From RGIG7300 sp045133915 (GTDB lineage: Bacteria > Bacillota > Clostridia > Oscillospirales > CAG-272), in assembly GCA_045133915.1 (NCBI GenBank), contig JBGUUX010000072.1:1-10985 (forward strand): a stretch of 10,985 bases of DNA. The letters are read 5' to 3'. The notes below the pieces were generated by a model, which searched no databases, was not told the DNA's origin, and was given only the letters and a program-made list of their open reading frames with translations. Numbering within the stretch: position 1 is the first letter of the stretch; every line of letters starts with the position of its first letter. A program made the translations under genes and the position numbers. Positions 1-7,548 of this stretch are shown here, piece after piece.

Positions 1-85
1 GCGAGAGTGGCGGAACTGGCAGACGCGCACGTTTGAGGGGCGTGTGGTTCACACCGTACGGGTTCAAGTCCCGTTTCTCGCACCA
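1..85 (+). tRNA. tRNA-Leu (anticodon GAG)
   Basis: A complete class II tRNA can be folded. The acceptor strand GCGAGAG pairs with TTCTCGC (one G-U pair) and is followed by discriminator A and an encoded CCA at 83-85. The anticodon stem CACGT/GCGTG encloses the loop TTGAGGG, which places GAG in the anticodon and so reads CUC/CUU leucine codons. A long variable arm (around GTGGTTCACAC) precedes the T arm CGGGTTCAAGTCCCG, as expected for leucine. The T loop TTCAAGT has the usual TTC. The gene starts at base 1 of the window, so its promoter lies outside. Confidence 0.96.
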
Positions 86-127
86 ACAAAGAAGGACTTT
101 CGAAAGAAAGTCCTTCTTTGTTGGTGC
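80..127 (+). terminator. Long perfect hairpin overlapping the tRNA 3' end
   Basis: A perfect 22-bp inverted repeat (80-101 against 106-127) encloses a GAAA loop at 102-105. The core AAGGACTTTC/GAAAGTCCTT is followed by TCTTTGTT, a broken T tract, so it can serve as an intrinsic terminator for the tRNA. The stem extends back into the last six bases of the tRNA (GCACCA), which is more than termination needs. No clean T run follows the full stem. Confidence 0.65.
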
Positions 128-287
128 AGCTAAATTCGGCTCCGCCGAGCTAAATTGAGCATTGCTCAGCTAAATTCCTGACGGAGCTAAATGTGCTTCG
201 CACGCTATGAGCTGAATTTAATTTAGCTGTACGAAGTACAATTTAGTTATTGCGTCAGCAATAATTTAGCTGCGAAGCAATTTAGTT
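128..287. repeat. Array of short palindromes with AGCTAAATT linkers
   Basis: Linkers AGCTAAATT (128-136, 148-156, 168-176), AGCTAAAT (185-192) and AGCTGAATT (210-218) alternate with small palindromes of different sequence: CGGC-TCC-GCCG (137-147), GAGC-ATT-GCTC (157-167), CC-TGAC-GG (177-184) and GTGC-TTC-GCAC (193-203). From 220 on the linkers are reversed (AATTTAGCT at 220-228 and 263-271; AATTTAGTT at 240-248 and 279-287). These alternate with GTAC-GAA-GTAC (229-239), ATTGC-GTCA-GCAAT (249-262) and GC-GAA-GC (272-278). The loops in the right half are reverse complements of loops in the left half (TTC/GAA, TGAC/GTCA), so the units have an orientation and the array flips at about 219. No ORF or known element explains it. 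It fills most of the 311-bp gap between the tRNA and the sortase gene. Confidence 0.85.
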
Positions 288-349
288 CTCATATCATCGG
301 AAAGATTGAAATCATCCGACTTTTATTTTCTGTTCAGTAGTTCTCGTAC

Positions 350-390
350 AAAAAAAGGGGAGACACTTCATAAAGAAGTGTCTCCCTTTT
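350..390 (-). terminator. Intrinsic terminator of the pilus operon
   Basis: A perfect 12-bp stem (GGGAGACACTTC at 358-369 with its complement at 375-386) encloses a five-base loop. On the minus strand it is followed by a run of seven T (complement of 350-356). It lies seven bases past the sortase stop codon, so it ends the minus-strand operon. The other side has four T (387-390), so weak termination in the plus direction is also possible. Confidence 0.9.
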
Positions 391-396
391 ATATTT

Positions 397-1311
397 TTAT
401 TTCAGCATATTTTTCTGTATATCTTTAAATTTCTTTTTCTTCTTTTCCTTAGAAGATCTGACCATAAGATAAACAAGAAGACCTCCCAGTATGGGGATAG
501 CAACTATAGGCGTTACTATGAGGGGATCGATCTGATACGCCTCGGTTATAACGTTGATCTTTTTAGGCTTTTCGATATTTTCTATTCTTGTACCTCTTAC
601 CAACATACGGTGGGTATTGATACCGTAGGGCGTACAGGTTACAAGAGTACAATAATCTTCACCTTCCACAACGTTAAGCTCGTCTATCTTATCCGGCAGA
701 ACAATAAGCACCTGGTCTACCTGATAGGTCAAGGTTCTGTCCAATACGGTTATGGTAAAGATATCTCCCTCGCCCAGCTTATCAAGATTGGTAAACAGCT
801 TGGCTGAAGGCAGACCTCGGTGAGCCGAAAGTACGGTATGCGTACTTTCACCGCCTACAGGGAGGCTGGAACCCTCCATATGTCCAACTGCGGAGTTGAG
901 AACCTTATCGCTTGTACCGTGATAAATAGGCAACTGCACCTTGATCTTCTCGATGGTGATATATCCTATCATTCCGTCACCGTTAACGTCAAGTGTTGAA
1001 TAATATTCATCTTTAAGCTGCTTGTGCCATATAAACGGGAAAGACATAAGCTTAAGCTTGCGGTTATACTCGTCAGCACTTGCAAAGTGAGCAGAAAAGT
1101 CTTCGGGAGTAAGGTCCACGATCAAGTCGTCGTAGTTCATGATAGCCTGAGACTGTCTTTTTTCGTTCCAGAAATCACTTACCGTAGGATAAAGAACAAC
1201 ACACAAGCCTACCAAAAATATAGCAACAAGTATGATCGTAGAGGTCGCGCCGCTTTTATTCTTTTTTACATTTTTCTTCACGTTAGTCTTTTTGTTGTTT
1301 TTCATAATCAT
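397..1311 (-). CDS. Class C (pilus-type) sortase
   Basis: This is a membrane-anchored transpeptidase that joins pilin subunits through their LPXTG-like signals. Numbering is from the ATG at 1311 (304 residues). A basic Lys/Asn-rich N-terminus is followed by a membrane segment (about 23-41). The family block MIGYITIEKIKVQLPIYHG comes next. The catalytic His lies in SAHRGLPSAKLF (His164), the catalytic Cys in TLVTCTPYG (Cys226) and the Arg nine residues later in THR (Arg235). A second membrane segment (about 263-284) and a Lys-rich tail follow, typical of class C. The Asp-Pro-aromatic lid motif of many class C enzymes is not evident. The frame is open to a TTG at 1371, but that start has no ribosome binding site. 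ATG 1311 and ATG 1305 both begin plausibly with MIMKNN or MKNNKK, and neither has a strong Shine-Dalgarno, so the start is uncertain by a few codons. It is the last gene of the pilus operon, downstream of the pilin it would polymerise. Confidence 0.93.
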   Translation of the reverse strand: MIMKNNKKTNVKKNVKKNKSGATSTIILVAIFLVGLCVVLYPTVSDFWNEKRQSQAIMNYDDLIVDLTPEDFSAHFASADEYNRKLKLMSFPFIWHKQLKDEYYSTLDVNGDGMIGYITIEKIKVQLPIYHGTSDKVLNSAVGHMEGSSLPVGGESTHTVLSAHRGLPSAKLFTNLDKLGEGDIFTITVLDRTLTYQVDQVLIVLPDKIDELNVVEGEDYCTLVTCTPYGINTHRMLVRGTRIENIEKPKKINVITEAYQIDPLIVTPIVAIPILGGLLVYLMVRSSKEKKKKKFKDIQKNMLK

Positions 1312-1339
1312 CTTTTGTTTCTTTAAAATTCTCACAGAA

Positions 1340-1362
1340 GATACCGAACAAAGCTCGGTATC
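1340..1362 (-). other. Hairpin in the sortase leader
   Basis: An 8-bp perfect stem GATACCGA (1340-1347) with TCGGTATC (1355-1362) has a seven-base loop and lies about 30 bases upstream of the sortase start. No T run follows on the minus strand, so it is not a standard terminator. It could affect translation or RNA processing between pilin and sortase; that is inference. Confidence 0.45.
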
Positions 1363-1388
1363 AACTGTCAAAATTCCAAGTTTTATTC

Positions 1389-1410
1389 CCTGCCGGCAAA
1401 TGCCGGCAGG
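1389..1410 (-). other. GC-rich hairpin between pilin and sortase genes
   Basis: A 10-bp perfect inverted repeat CCTGCCGGCA (1389-1398) / TGCCGGCAGG (1401-1410) has only two unpaired bases between the arms. On the minus strand it is followed by GAATAAAA rather than a T run, so full termination is unlikely. Placed after the pilin stop and before the sortase, it may protect the pilin mRNA 3' end or lower sortase expression relative to pilin. This is inferred from position. Confidence 0.5.
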
Positions 1411-1424
1411 TGTTATAAATGCCG

Positions 1425-1499
1425 TCAGTTATTCACTGTAGGATCTTCCGATTCATCGGGGTCCTGTTCGCTATCTGAATCGGCAGAATCCTTACTCCT
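1425..1499 (-). other. Acidic coding-like stretch in frame after the pilin stop
   Basis: Directly after the pilin TGA (1500-1502) the same frame stays open for 24 codons and ends at a second TGA (1425-1427). It reads RSK and then DSADSDSEQDPDESEDP, a strongly Asp/Ser/Glu-rich run, ending TVNN. An AAGGAG overlaps the first stop but no ATG, GTG or TTG start follows at a usable distance in this frame. It may be a remnant of an older gene or C-terminus, or a rare readthrough tail. The pilin already has a complete sorting signal ending before the first TGA. Confidence 0.35.
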
Positions 1500-2957
1500 T
1501 CAGGTGTAGGAAGCCATTCTCTTCTTGGAGACAAGAACAACTACTGCAGCGAGCATAAGAAGGCCGCCGCCCATGTAGAAGATAGTAGTACCGATACCAC
1601 CGGTTTCAGGGAAGAGACCGCCGGTCTTGTTTTCTACCTCGATAGTTGCGGGATCTGCATTGTTAACCTTGTAGGTAGCTGTAAGAGCTGCTTCGTCATA
1701 CTCGCTTGTAATAACAACGTCAAGATCAGATGCGAGCTTGTTATAGCCTGCGGGAGCCTCAGTCTCGTGGAGCTTATATGTACCTTCATCAAGACCTACA
1801 AATTCAAACTTACCGTTTACATCGGTTGTGATCTTGTCGATAGTGCCTTCAGCGTCAACCTTGTATGTAGGAACTGCTGCACCTGCTACTTCGGAGAACT
1901 TGATAGCATTGCCATCCTTGTAAAGAAGCTGGAATGTAGCGCCTGCAAGGCTTACCTTGTTGTCGCCGTCCATAGTGTACTTGAGGACGTCAAGCTTCCA
2001 TGTGTAGGTTGTGGTCTTGTGCTCAGCGCTTTCCCATTCGCTGTTCTCACCGTATGTAAGCTTAACGGTGTTGTCGTTACCGTCAACTGCGATATTAGCG
2101 TTCTCGTTGAGGGTAGCAGAGTAGTAAACTGTAAACTGTGTACCCTTAGCAAGACCTGCGATGAAAGAATTCTCAAATTTTACATCAAAGGTATGGCCGT
2201 CTGTTGTAGGGTATACTACGGTGTAGTTTGCTGCATCAACAACTGTACCGTCAGCAAGCTTAACTACAACACTGTCAGCGTTAAAGGTAAGACCTGCTTC
2301 CATGGTATCGTGCATTACGTAGTTTGTAGCGCCGAGACCAACGGTAACGGTGGACTTGTAGTTAACATCCTGATCAACGTCAGCGTCGTTCACCTTGCCC
2401 CAACCTTCGTCAGCGTTTTTGATCTCGCTGTCTTCCTGAACGAACTTTTCGATGTCAGGCTTTTCGTTCTTCTCTGTAGCGGTAAAGTCGGAGTTTGTGT
2501 TTGTAAGAGCACAAAGAGTACCGAGAGAAGTGTCGATTGCATAGTAACCGAGATCAAGACCTGTAAATGCAACAGTTGTGCCTGTTGCCTTCTGGGTTGC
2601 GGTAGCAGCGATGTTGTGAGCCTCTGCATAAGCGATAGCAGCCTTTGCAAGAGTCTGGTCAACAGCGGTTACATCGTCCTTAAGTACAACAGTGGTCTGA
2701 TCAGCTGCAACTACTACCTCAAAATAATTTGTTGCAGGAGCTGCCTTAAAGAAGTCTGCCCAACCGTCTACAATTGTGTAAACACCCTTGTCGGCTGCTG
2801 CGTTTGCAGGAGCAAAGTCGAGCATCTTGTAGATCTTGTAGTCAGCTGCATCAACCGCATTGTTGATGGTGATGGTGCCGGCTCCGGCTGCAAGAACAAC
2901 CGTACCCATAGATAAAACGAGTACGAATGTTAATAAAACTGCAAATAATTTTTTCAT
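1500..2957 (-). CDS. Major pilin backbone subunit, LPXTG-like (LFPETGG)
   Basis: This is the likely shaft subunit of a sortase-assembled pilus. Numbering is from the ATG at 2957 (485 residues); the AAAGG of GAAAGGATGACAATC lies about nine bases before it, whereas the in-frame ATG at 2966 overlaps that site. The order is: signal peptide (about 1-24); an N-terminal domain (to about 160); a motif TEKNEKPDIEKFV where Lys163 matches the place of the pilin-motif lysine; an Ig-like middle domain (about 175-315); a CnaB-type domain (about 320-445) with the E-box YKLHETEAPAGY (Glu398) and a candidate partner lysine in DVLKYT (Lys326) for an intramolecular isopeptide bond; the sorting signal LFPETGG (448-454); a membrane helix; and a Lys/Arg tail. 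Family knowledge (SpaA/SpaH/FimA-like pilins) supports cross-linking by the adjacent sortase. The isopeptide assignments are inferred from motifs. The length is normal for a backbone pilin. Confidence 0.94.
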   Translation of the reverse strand: MKKLFAVLLTFVLVLSMGTVVLAAGAGTITINNAVDAADYKIYKMLDFAPANAAADKGVYTIVDGWADFFKAAPATNYFEVVVAADQTTVVLKDDVTAVDQTLAKAAIAYAEAHNIAATATQKATGTTVAFTGLDLGYYAIDTSLGTLCALTNTNSDFTATEKNEKPDIEKFVQEDSEIKNADEGWGKVNDADVDQDVNYKSTVTVGLGATNYVMHDTMEAGLTFNADSVVVKLADGTVVDAANYTVVYPTTDGHTFDVKFENSFIAGLAKGTQFTVYYSATLNENANIAVDGNDNTVKLTYGENSEWESAEHKTTTYTWKLDVLKYTMDGDNKVSLAGATFQLLYKDGNAIKFSEVAGAAVPTYKVDAEGTIDKITTDVNGKFEFVGLDEGTYKLHETEAPAGYNKLASDLDVVITSEYDEAALTATYKVNNADPATIEVENKTGGLFPETGGIGTTIFYMGGGLLMLAAVVVLVSKKRMASYT

Positions 2958-3028
2958 GATTGTCATCCTTTCTTTTTTGAAATTTGCAATTTTGAACTAA
3001 GTTTTTTGTTTTCTCCGTCATAACGTTG

Positions 3029-3038
3029 TCCTTAAGGA
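3029..3038. other. TCCTTAAGGA palindrome between tip and pilin genes
   Basis: A perfect 10-base palindrome lies in the 84-bp gap between the tip adhesin stop and the pilin start. On the minus strand the preceding CCTCCTT is complementary to Shine-Dalgarno sequence, so it could pair with a ribosome site. A short unassigned ATG frame also begins nearby after AAGGA. No terminator is visible here, so the two genes are probably co-transcribed. Any function is a guess. Confidence 0.25.
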
Positions 3039-3041
3039 GGA

Positions 3042-6000
3042 TCAGTTAGTTAGCCTCTCTTCTCGCTTATGACGAATCAAACTATACAAAATCGGAAAAG
3101 CCATAAGAACAATGCCGATAATTGTCAAATTAAATATGCCCATACCGCCCGTTTCGGGAATAATAAGACTTCCTGCGAAGTTTTCCACGGCTATAAGGGT
3201 GGTAACGGTCTGAATCCTTCCGTTGGGGTCGGTATCATAGAAATAGAAGTACACAGGCTTCTTTAATAACTCGTACCCCTCGGGAGCAACCTGCTCAACA
3301 AGGGCGTAAGGGCCGCCTACTGTGAGGTACTGGGTCTCTATAACCGTTGTACCGTCAGGACCTGTGGTATAAGTACCGATATACTTCAGAACTTCACCCG
3401 TTTCGGTAATGATGTTTTGAGGTGTGCCGAGAGGAACAGTTGCCGAAGCGTCACCCTTTAGTCCGTAAAGGGCAAAAGTTGCGTTTGGCAAAGGCTCGTC
3501 GGTCAGCGCATCCTGTTTGATAAGCGTTATCTTGTTATTGAAACCGGTAACGCCGCCGCTGTGCTCCTCAACCTTAAAGAGAGCGTCAACCGCATCGGAA
3601 ACCTCAGCCTTACCGTCTATCTTAACGGTATTATCAACCGACACCAGTCCGACCTCGGTTATCAACGTTGTATAGTCAATGGCTACATGCAATCCGTCGG
3701 GAACCGTAAAGGTCAGCGAGTTCGTTATCGGGTCAAAGGTTACCGTATACGTGTACTCACTTATACCGGAATCAAAGTCTACCCAAACGTCGGGAGCTTT
3801 CTCGTATCTGAGTTTAATGGTATCCCAGTATACCGAAAGATTGGGGGTCATGGTATCGTAGATAGTCAGATAGTCAAGACCGTCTATGATATCAAGAGCG
3901 TTTTCGTTAATATGGATCGTAAAGTCAAGCTTGGAGCCGTCCTGTACTACGTCTTTTCCCAACAGACCCGTCTGGAATTCGGTGGTTTCTTCGGTTTTAC
4001 CGGAGGAACCGTCTTGGTCCCAGGTAAGCTCTGCCACGTTATCAAACTGATAGTGGGAATGCTCGGCAGAATAGAGGTACTCATCCTTAACCTTGAGCTG
4101 ATAGGTAAATACAAGTTTTCCGCCTGCATTGACCCAATGGTAATAACTCCTTAAGTCTTGTGTACGCGAAAGACCGTTCCAACCATACGCATCAGCGTCT
4201 TCGTTGTAATCAAGGAACTTAAAATCCGATGCACTTATCTTCATGGTATTGCCATTGATAGTGCCCGAATAAAGATACTTGCAAAGCCAAAGGTCTTTCT
4301 GCCAAGGCGAATAACCGGTCACAACAAGGGAACCGGGTACGTATTCCAGCTTTTCGTCAAAGGTATCGTTAAACCAAAGTTTGTCTACGTCACCGTCTAC
4401 GTAACCCTCGCTTCCGTTGGAACCCGGAATATTGTTGTTGAACACAACCGTATAATCTATGACAGCATCTTCACCGACCAGCGACTGTTTGGTTATCTGA
4501 GGCGAATAGTCGTAGGTAGCGGAGGCGACGTCGGAAATAAATCTGGTATAGTTGAAATATGCCTCATTTGCCATCTTATAACCCTTAAGAAGCACGTCTT
4601 CAAGGGTAAGATCTCCGCTCAAAAGTCCCTCCCATTCGGTGCCTGTTTTGGCATCAAAGGGAATCTTGTAAGATATGGTGAGTTTAGCATCTTCCGAAAG
4701 TATCCACTTGGAAGAGTCTATATCTGCATTGGCGGTGTTAAAATAAATATTAAAGCTATGCATCTGATCGCCGCCCGCAGGTGAAACGAGAATGTAAGTA
4801 TTTTCAACAGGTCCGCCCTCTACGTAAGGTGTAAAGGTGACCGTGTCACCGCTTTGTGTGGTTGCGGTAATAACCATGTTCTGAGGAGAGTTTTCAACGT
4901 ACAGATGTCCTACGTCATTGTCTTGATAACCCCAAAACGCCGACAGGTCGGTAAGATAGAAGCCGCCACGGTCCTTTATGACCGCGGGAACGTCAGCCTC
5001 GATGGTAAAGTCGATAAACTTTCCGTCGTTACCGGAAGCTTTCTTGTTTACGTTAGGTGTAAAACCAACAACGTTTGCAGAACCCTGCGTTTGTTCCTCT
5101 TTTCCGTTAATGGTGGCTTTGACACTGTTGGTATAGTTAAGCGTTTCGTCCGCTTCAGGCTCTTGGTAGGTAGTGTAATACTCTATAACAAAGCCGTAAC
5201 CGTCGGGCAACTCAAAGGTCATGGTATTGCCGTTAACGGTAACAGCATCCCAGCTTATCTCCATATCAGGCAATCTGTTGCCCCACTCGTCATAACGTTT
5301 GACGATAATGGGAACGCCGGTATAATAATCAAGTCCTTGGCCGAGGGTATCGATAACAACCGTACCTTGCAGGTTGTTTTCGCTCTTTTTGATCTCGACC
5401 TCCCACTCGATAACAGGAACAGAATTACCGTTGTTATCGGTAATGACCGACTGTTTGCCGTTTTTCTCTATTTTATCCAGCTCTACGCGGAGCCAGTCAT
5501 CGGCCCAAACGTAAATGTCCGAACCGAGCGAGTTTTTACCCACGGCATCCACGCCGTTCCACATGTCGACGGAGTCACCTGAAGTAAGCTCGTCATAAAC
5601 CTGCGTTTTATACGTGATCAAAAAGCCCTGTCCCGCGGCAAAATCGGGGAATCCGGACAGTCTGAAGCCTTCCTCTACACCCTGACTGTGTTTTGGATGG
5701 TCAGAAACCACAGGCTGAGGATCCAGAACGTTACCGTCAAGATCGGTTACCACAATAGTATCCCTAAGCGTATAGTGGTTTTCCCATATCTGGTCGTCGA
5801 TCACAAGATCCTTTACAACACCGTTGGTAGCCTGTACCTTTATGGTATAGTCCTGAGTGTTGGTAGCGGGGTCATATTCACCGTGGCTCTTGGTAACGTC
5901 CATAGCGGCATTACCGTCAACCACCAGATCTACGTTGATCTTGTCATTGAATATGATCTCTGTGGTGCTGCCGTCCGCGGCTGCTATAACGGTAGCGTTA

Positions 6001-7514
6001 AACTCAATGGTAAAGTCAATGTTGGAATATTTTTCAACAAAGTTAACGCCGTCGGCATCTTCGTAGAAGTGAACCTTAAGCATACCCGTATCGTCGACAT
6101 AATACTCACCTACGTCAATAACGGTACCGTTTTCGGTTTTGGCGGATATGGGGTGAGGATTTGCAAAGGGATCACACTTGATGTTGGACGGTATAACGTA
6201 GGTAAGATATCCGTCCTCGTTATGTCTGAACTGTACCCAGTCTTTGCCGGTATTGATCTCGCTGAATTCTACGGATACCTTATAGGATTCTCCTATATAA
6301 ACAACAGAACCGTTACCAAGCTCTTCACCGGACTGAGTTTTAAATGAAACTCCAACGATATAGTTGTCAAGCTCAGAGGTATAAATTATATCGTGATCGT
6401 CGTCAGCCATAGCCTGAAGAAGTTCGCCCTCGTATGCAGATTGTCTTGACGGACTTCTGAAGGTCATAAACTTTATGGGCTTTTGGCTGTTTTCGGGTAT
6501 ATATCGGTTTACTCTGCCCGAAACCTCGCCGTTATCCTCTGTTTCCCATATATCACGTATGTCCTCACCGTCAGGCTCGGGTTCCTGCGGCTCGGGCTCG
6601 GGTGTTTGAATATCTGTATCTACAGGCTCGGTTACGTCGGGCTCGGGATCGGTTTCTTCGGGTACCGAAACGTCGCTTTGAGTGTCGTCGCCGTCAGGCT
6701 CCGCAATATACTCTGCGGCATAAAGTCCGCTTGTTTTACCGTAACCCATAACAGCGCTGCGGTCGGTATATACCATTTCGGATACAGTACCCTCTGTATC
6801 TCCCTCGATAACAATGAGTCTGTCTTCACTTACTAAAGTAACAATAGCCGTACGGTCTGCCTTAGCATCAAGATCGGTGTCAAAGAACACCACGTCTCCT
6901 CGCTGAGGCAGGTATGAGTCCGCTGCAAAATACAACGCCTTTTGTTCCCAAGCTGCTCTCATCAGCTCTGCAGAAGCGTTAAGCAACGGATCGGGATCGT
7001 AAACGTTTGCATAATTGATACAGAAGGAAACGAAAATAGAATTCCAGTCTCCGTAAGGAGTTCCGTACCACTGTCCGTAGCGGTTATATCCCTGCTTTAC
7101 AGCATATGCATCATATTCATAGTTAAGAATACTCTCGGAATATCCCACCTGTGTGTTTGCTATCGCAACAATATTTTCCGAAACGTCGTTGGTAAGTGCC
7201 ACGTGTTCAAAGGTCTTTTTCCAATCATACGACGTTTCAAGGTCTGCTTCCAGATTAGGGAAACACTCGCCGGAGTGAATATGCTCGGGCACCGTACACA
7301 CAAGTTCTTCTTCGATATAGCATTCGCTTCCGTGGGTATGCTCGTCAAAACCGCATAGAGCATCTCCCGTAACCGTGATACCTACGAGTTTTAGACCCCA
7401 GAAAACCAGAATCGCAACCAAAATCGCAATCAAAGGGAAGATGGCAATAATATTTTTATTTGTTTTTCTGAACAGTTTATGGTCTTTAAGATATTCGTTA
7501 TTAACTACTGCCAC
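3042..7514 (-). CDS. Giant pilus tip/ancillary adhesin with degenerate CHAP-like domain, CnaB domain and IPETGG signal
   Basis: This 1490-residue cell-surface protein is probably the tip or ancillary pilin carried by the pilus. It starts at GTG 7514 behind a strong AAAGGAGG with six bases spacing; the ATG two bases upstream is out of frame. The order is: a basic N-terminus and membrane/signal segment (22-46); two Cx4HxHx3C motifs (54-65 and 73-84); a CHAP/NlpC-P60-like region (about 112-260) containing YGDWNSIFVSFC, QRGDVVFFD, DRTAIV and a final GYG; an acidic Pro-rich linker (272-330); several Ig-like beta-rich adhesin modules (about 380-1320); a CnaB domain (about 1328-1440) with lysine in LIKQDA (Lys1333) and E-box YALVEQVAPEGY (Glu1407); IPETGG (1452-1457); a membrane helix; and a basic tail. 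Relatives known to me have DWC and DH at the catalytic positions; here Asn158 and Arg221 replace them, so peptidase activity is unlikely. It lies between the signal peptidase and pilin genes, the expected place for a tip subunit. The ligand is unknown. Confidence 0.9.
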   Translation of the reverse strand: MAVVNNEYLKDHKLFRKTNKNIIAIFPLIAILVAILVFWGLKLVGITVTGDALCGFDEHTHGSECYIEEELVCTVPEHIHSGECFPNLEADLETSYDWKKTFEHVALTNDVSENIVAIANTQVGYSESILNYEYDAYAVKQGYNRYGQWYGTPYGDWNSIFVSFCINYANVYDPDPLLNASAELMRAAWEQKALYFAADSYLPQRGDVVFFDTDLDAKADRTAIVTLVSEDRLIVIEGDTEGTVSEMVYTDRSAVMGYGKTSGLYAAEYIAEPDGDDTQSDVSVPEETDPEPDVTEPVDTDIQTPEPEPQEPEPDGEDIRDIWETEDNGEVSGRVNRYIPENSQKPIKFMTFRSPSRQSAYEGELLQAMADDDHDIIYTSELDNYIVGVSFKTQSGEELGNGSVVYIGESYKVSVEFSEINTGKDWVQFRHNEDGYLTYVIPSNIKCDPFANPHPISAKTENGTVIDVGEYYVDDTGMLKVHFYEDADGVNFVEKYSNIDFTIEFNATVIAAADGSTTEIIFNDKINVDLVVDGNAAMDVTKSHGEYDPATNTQDYTIKVQATNGVVKDLVIDDQIWENHYTLRDTIVVTDLDGNVLDPQPVVSDHPKHSQGVEEGFRLSGFPDFAAGQGFLITYKTQVYDELTSGDSVDMWNGVDAVGKNSLGSDIYVWADDWLRVELDKIEKNGKQSVITDNNGNSVPVIEWEVEIKKSENNLQGTVVIDTLGQGLDYYTGVPIIVKRYDEWGNRLPDMEISWDAVTVNGNTMTFELPDGYGFVIEYYTTYQEPEADETLNYTNSVKATINGKEEQTQGSANVVGFTPNVNKKASGNDGKFIDFTIEADVPAVIKDRGGFYLTDLSAFWGYQDNDVGHLYVENSPQNMVITATTQSGDTVTFTPYVEGGPVENTYILVSPAGGDQMHSFNIYFNTANADIDSSKWILSEDAKLTISYKIPFDAKTGTEWEGLLSGDLTLEDVLLKGYKMANEAYFNYTRFISDVASATYDYSPQITKQSLVGEDAVIDYTVVFNNNIPGSNGSEGYVDGDVDKLWFNDTFDEKLEYVPGSLVVTGYSPWQKDLWLCKYLYSGTINGNTMKISASDFKFLDYNEDADAYGWNGLSRTQDLRSYYHWVNAGGKLVFTYQLKVKDEYLYSAEHSHYQFDNVAELTWDQDGSSGKTEETTEFQTGLLGKDVVQDGSKLDFTIHINENALDIIDGLDYLTIYDTMTPNLSVYWDTIKLRYEKAPDVWVDFDSGISEYTYTVTFDPITNSLTFTVPDGLHVAIDYTTLITEVGLVSVDNTVKIDGKAEVSDAVDALFKVEEHSGGVTGFNNKITLIKQDALTDEPLPNATFALYGLKGDASATVPLGTPQNIITETGEVLKYIGTYTTGPDGTTVIETQYLTVGGPYALVEQVAPEGYELLKKPVYFYFYDTDPNGRIQTVTTLIAVENFAGSLIIPETGGMGIFNLTIIGIVLMAFPILYSLIRHKREERLTN

Positions 7515-7548
7515 ATTATCCCTCCTTTCGCTGATTACTGTTTAGGGA

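Noticed and set aside
1..85. tRNA-Leu as an attachment site of an integrated element
   Set aside because: No direct repeat of the tRNA 3' end and no integrase gene was found in the window.
128..287. CRISPR array
   Set aside because: Linkers are only 9 bases, spacers are 7-14 bases and palindromic, the orientation flips midway, and no cas genes are present.
297..330. A second terminator TCGGA...TCCGA followed by a T-rich stretch
   Set aside because: The stem is only 5 bp with a 13-base loop and an interrupted T run. The nearby 350-390 hairpin is far stronger.
1366..1371. TTGACA on the minus strand as a -35 box for a separate sortase promoter
   Set aside because: The hexamer 17 bases downstream is TTCGGT, a poor -10, and the region is better explained as leader RNA with hairpins.
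1767..2915. A long plus-strand open frame opposite the pilin gene
   Set aside because: It is Cys/Val-rich with no recognisable domain, lies entirely antisense to a clear pilin, and arises from the pilin's codon bias.
2958..3041. A short leader ORF between the adhesin and pilin genes (ATG after AAGGACAACGTT)
   Set aside because: It runs out of frame into the pilin gene with no coding character, and the pilin has its own ribosome binding site.
4158..5582. Plus-strand frames of about 200-240 codons opposite the tip adhesin
   Set aside because: They are antisense to a well-supported gene and show no family motifs or convincing upstream promoter. They are treated as shadows.
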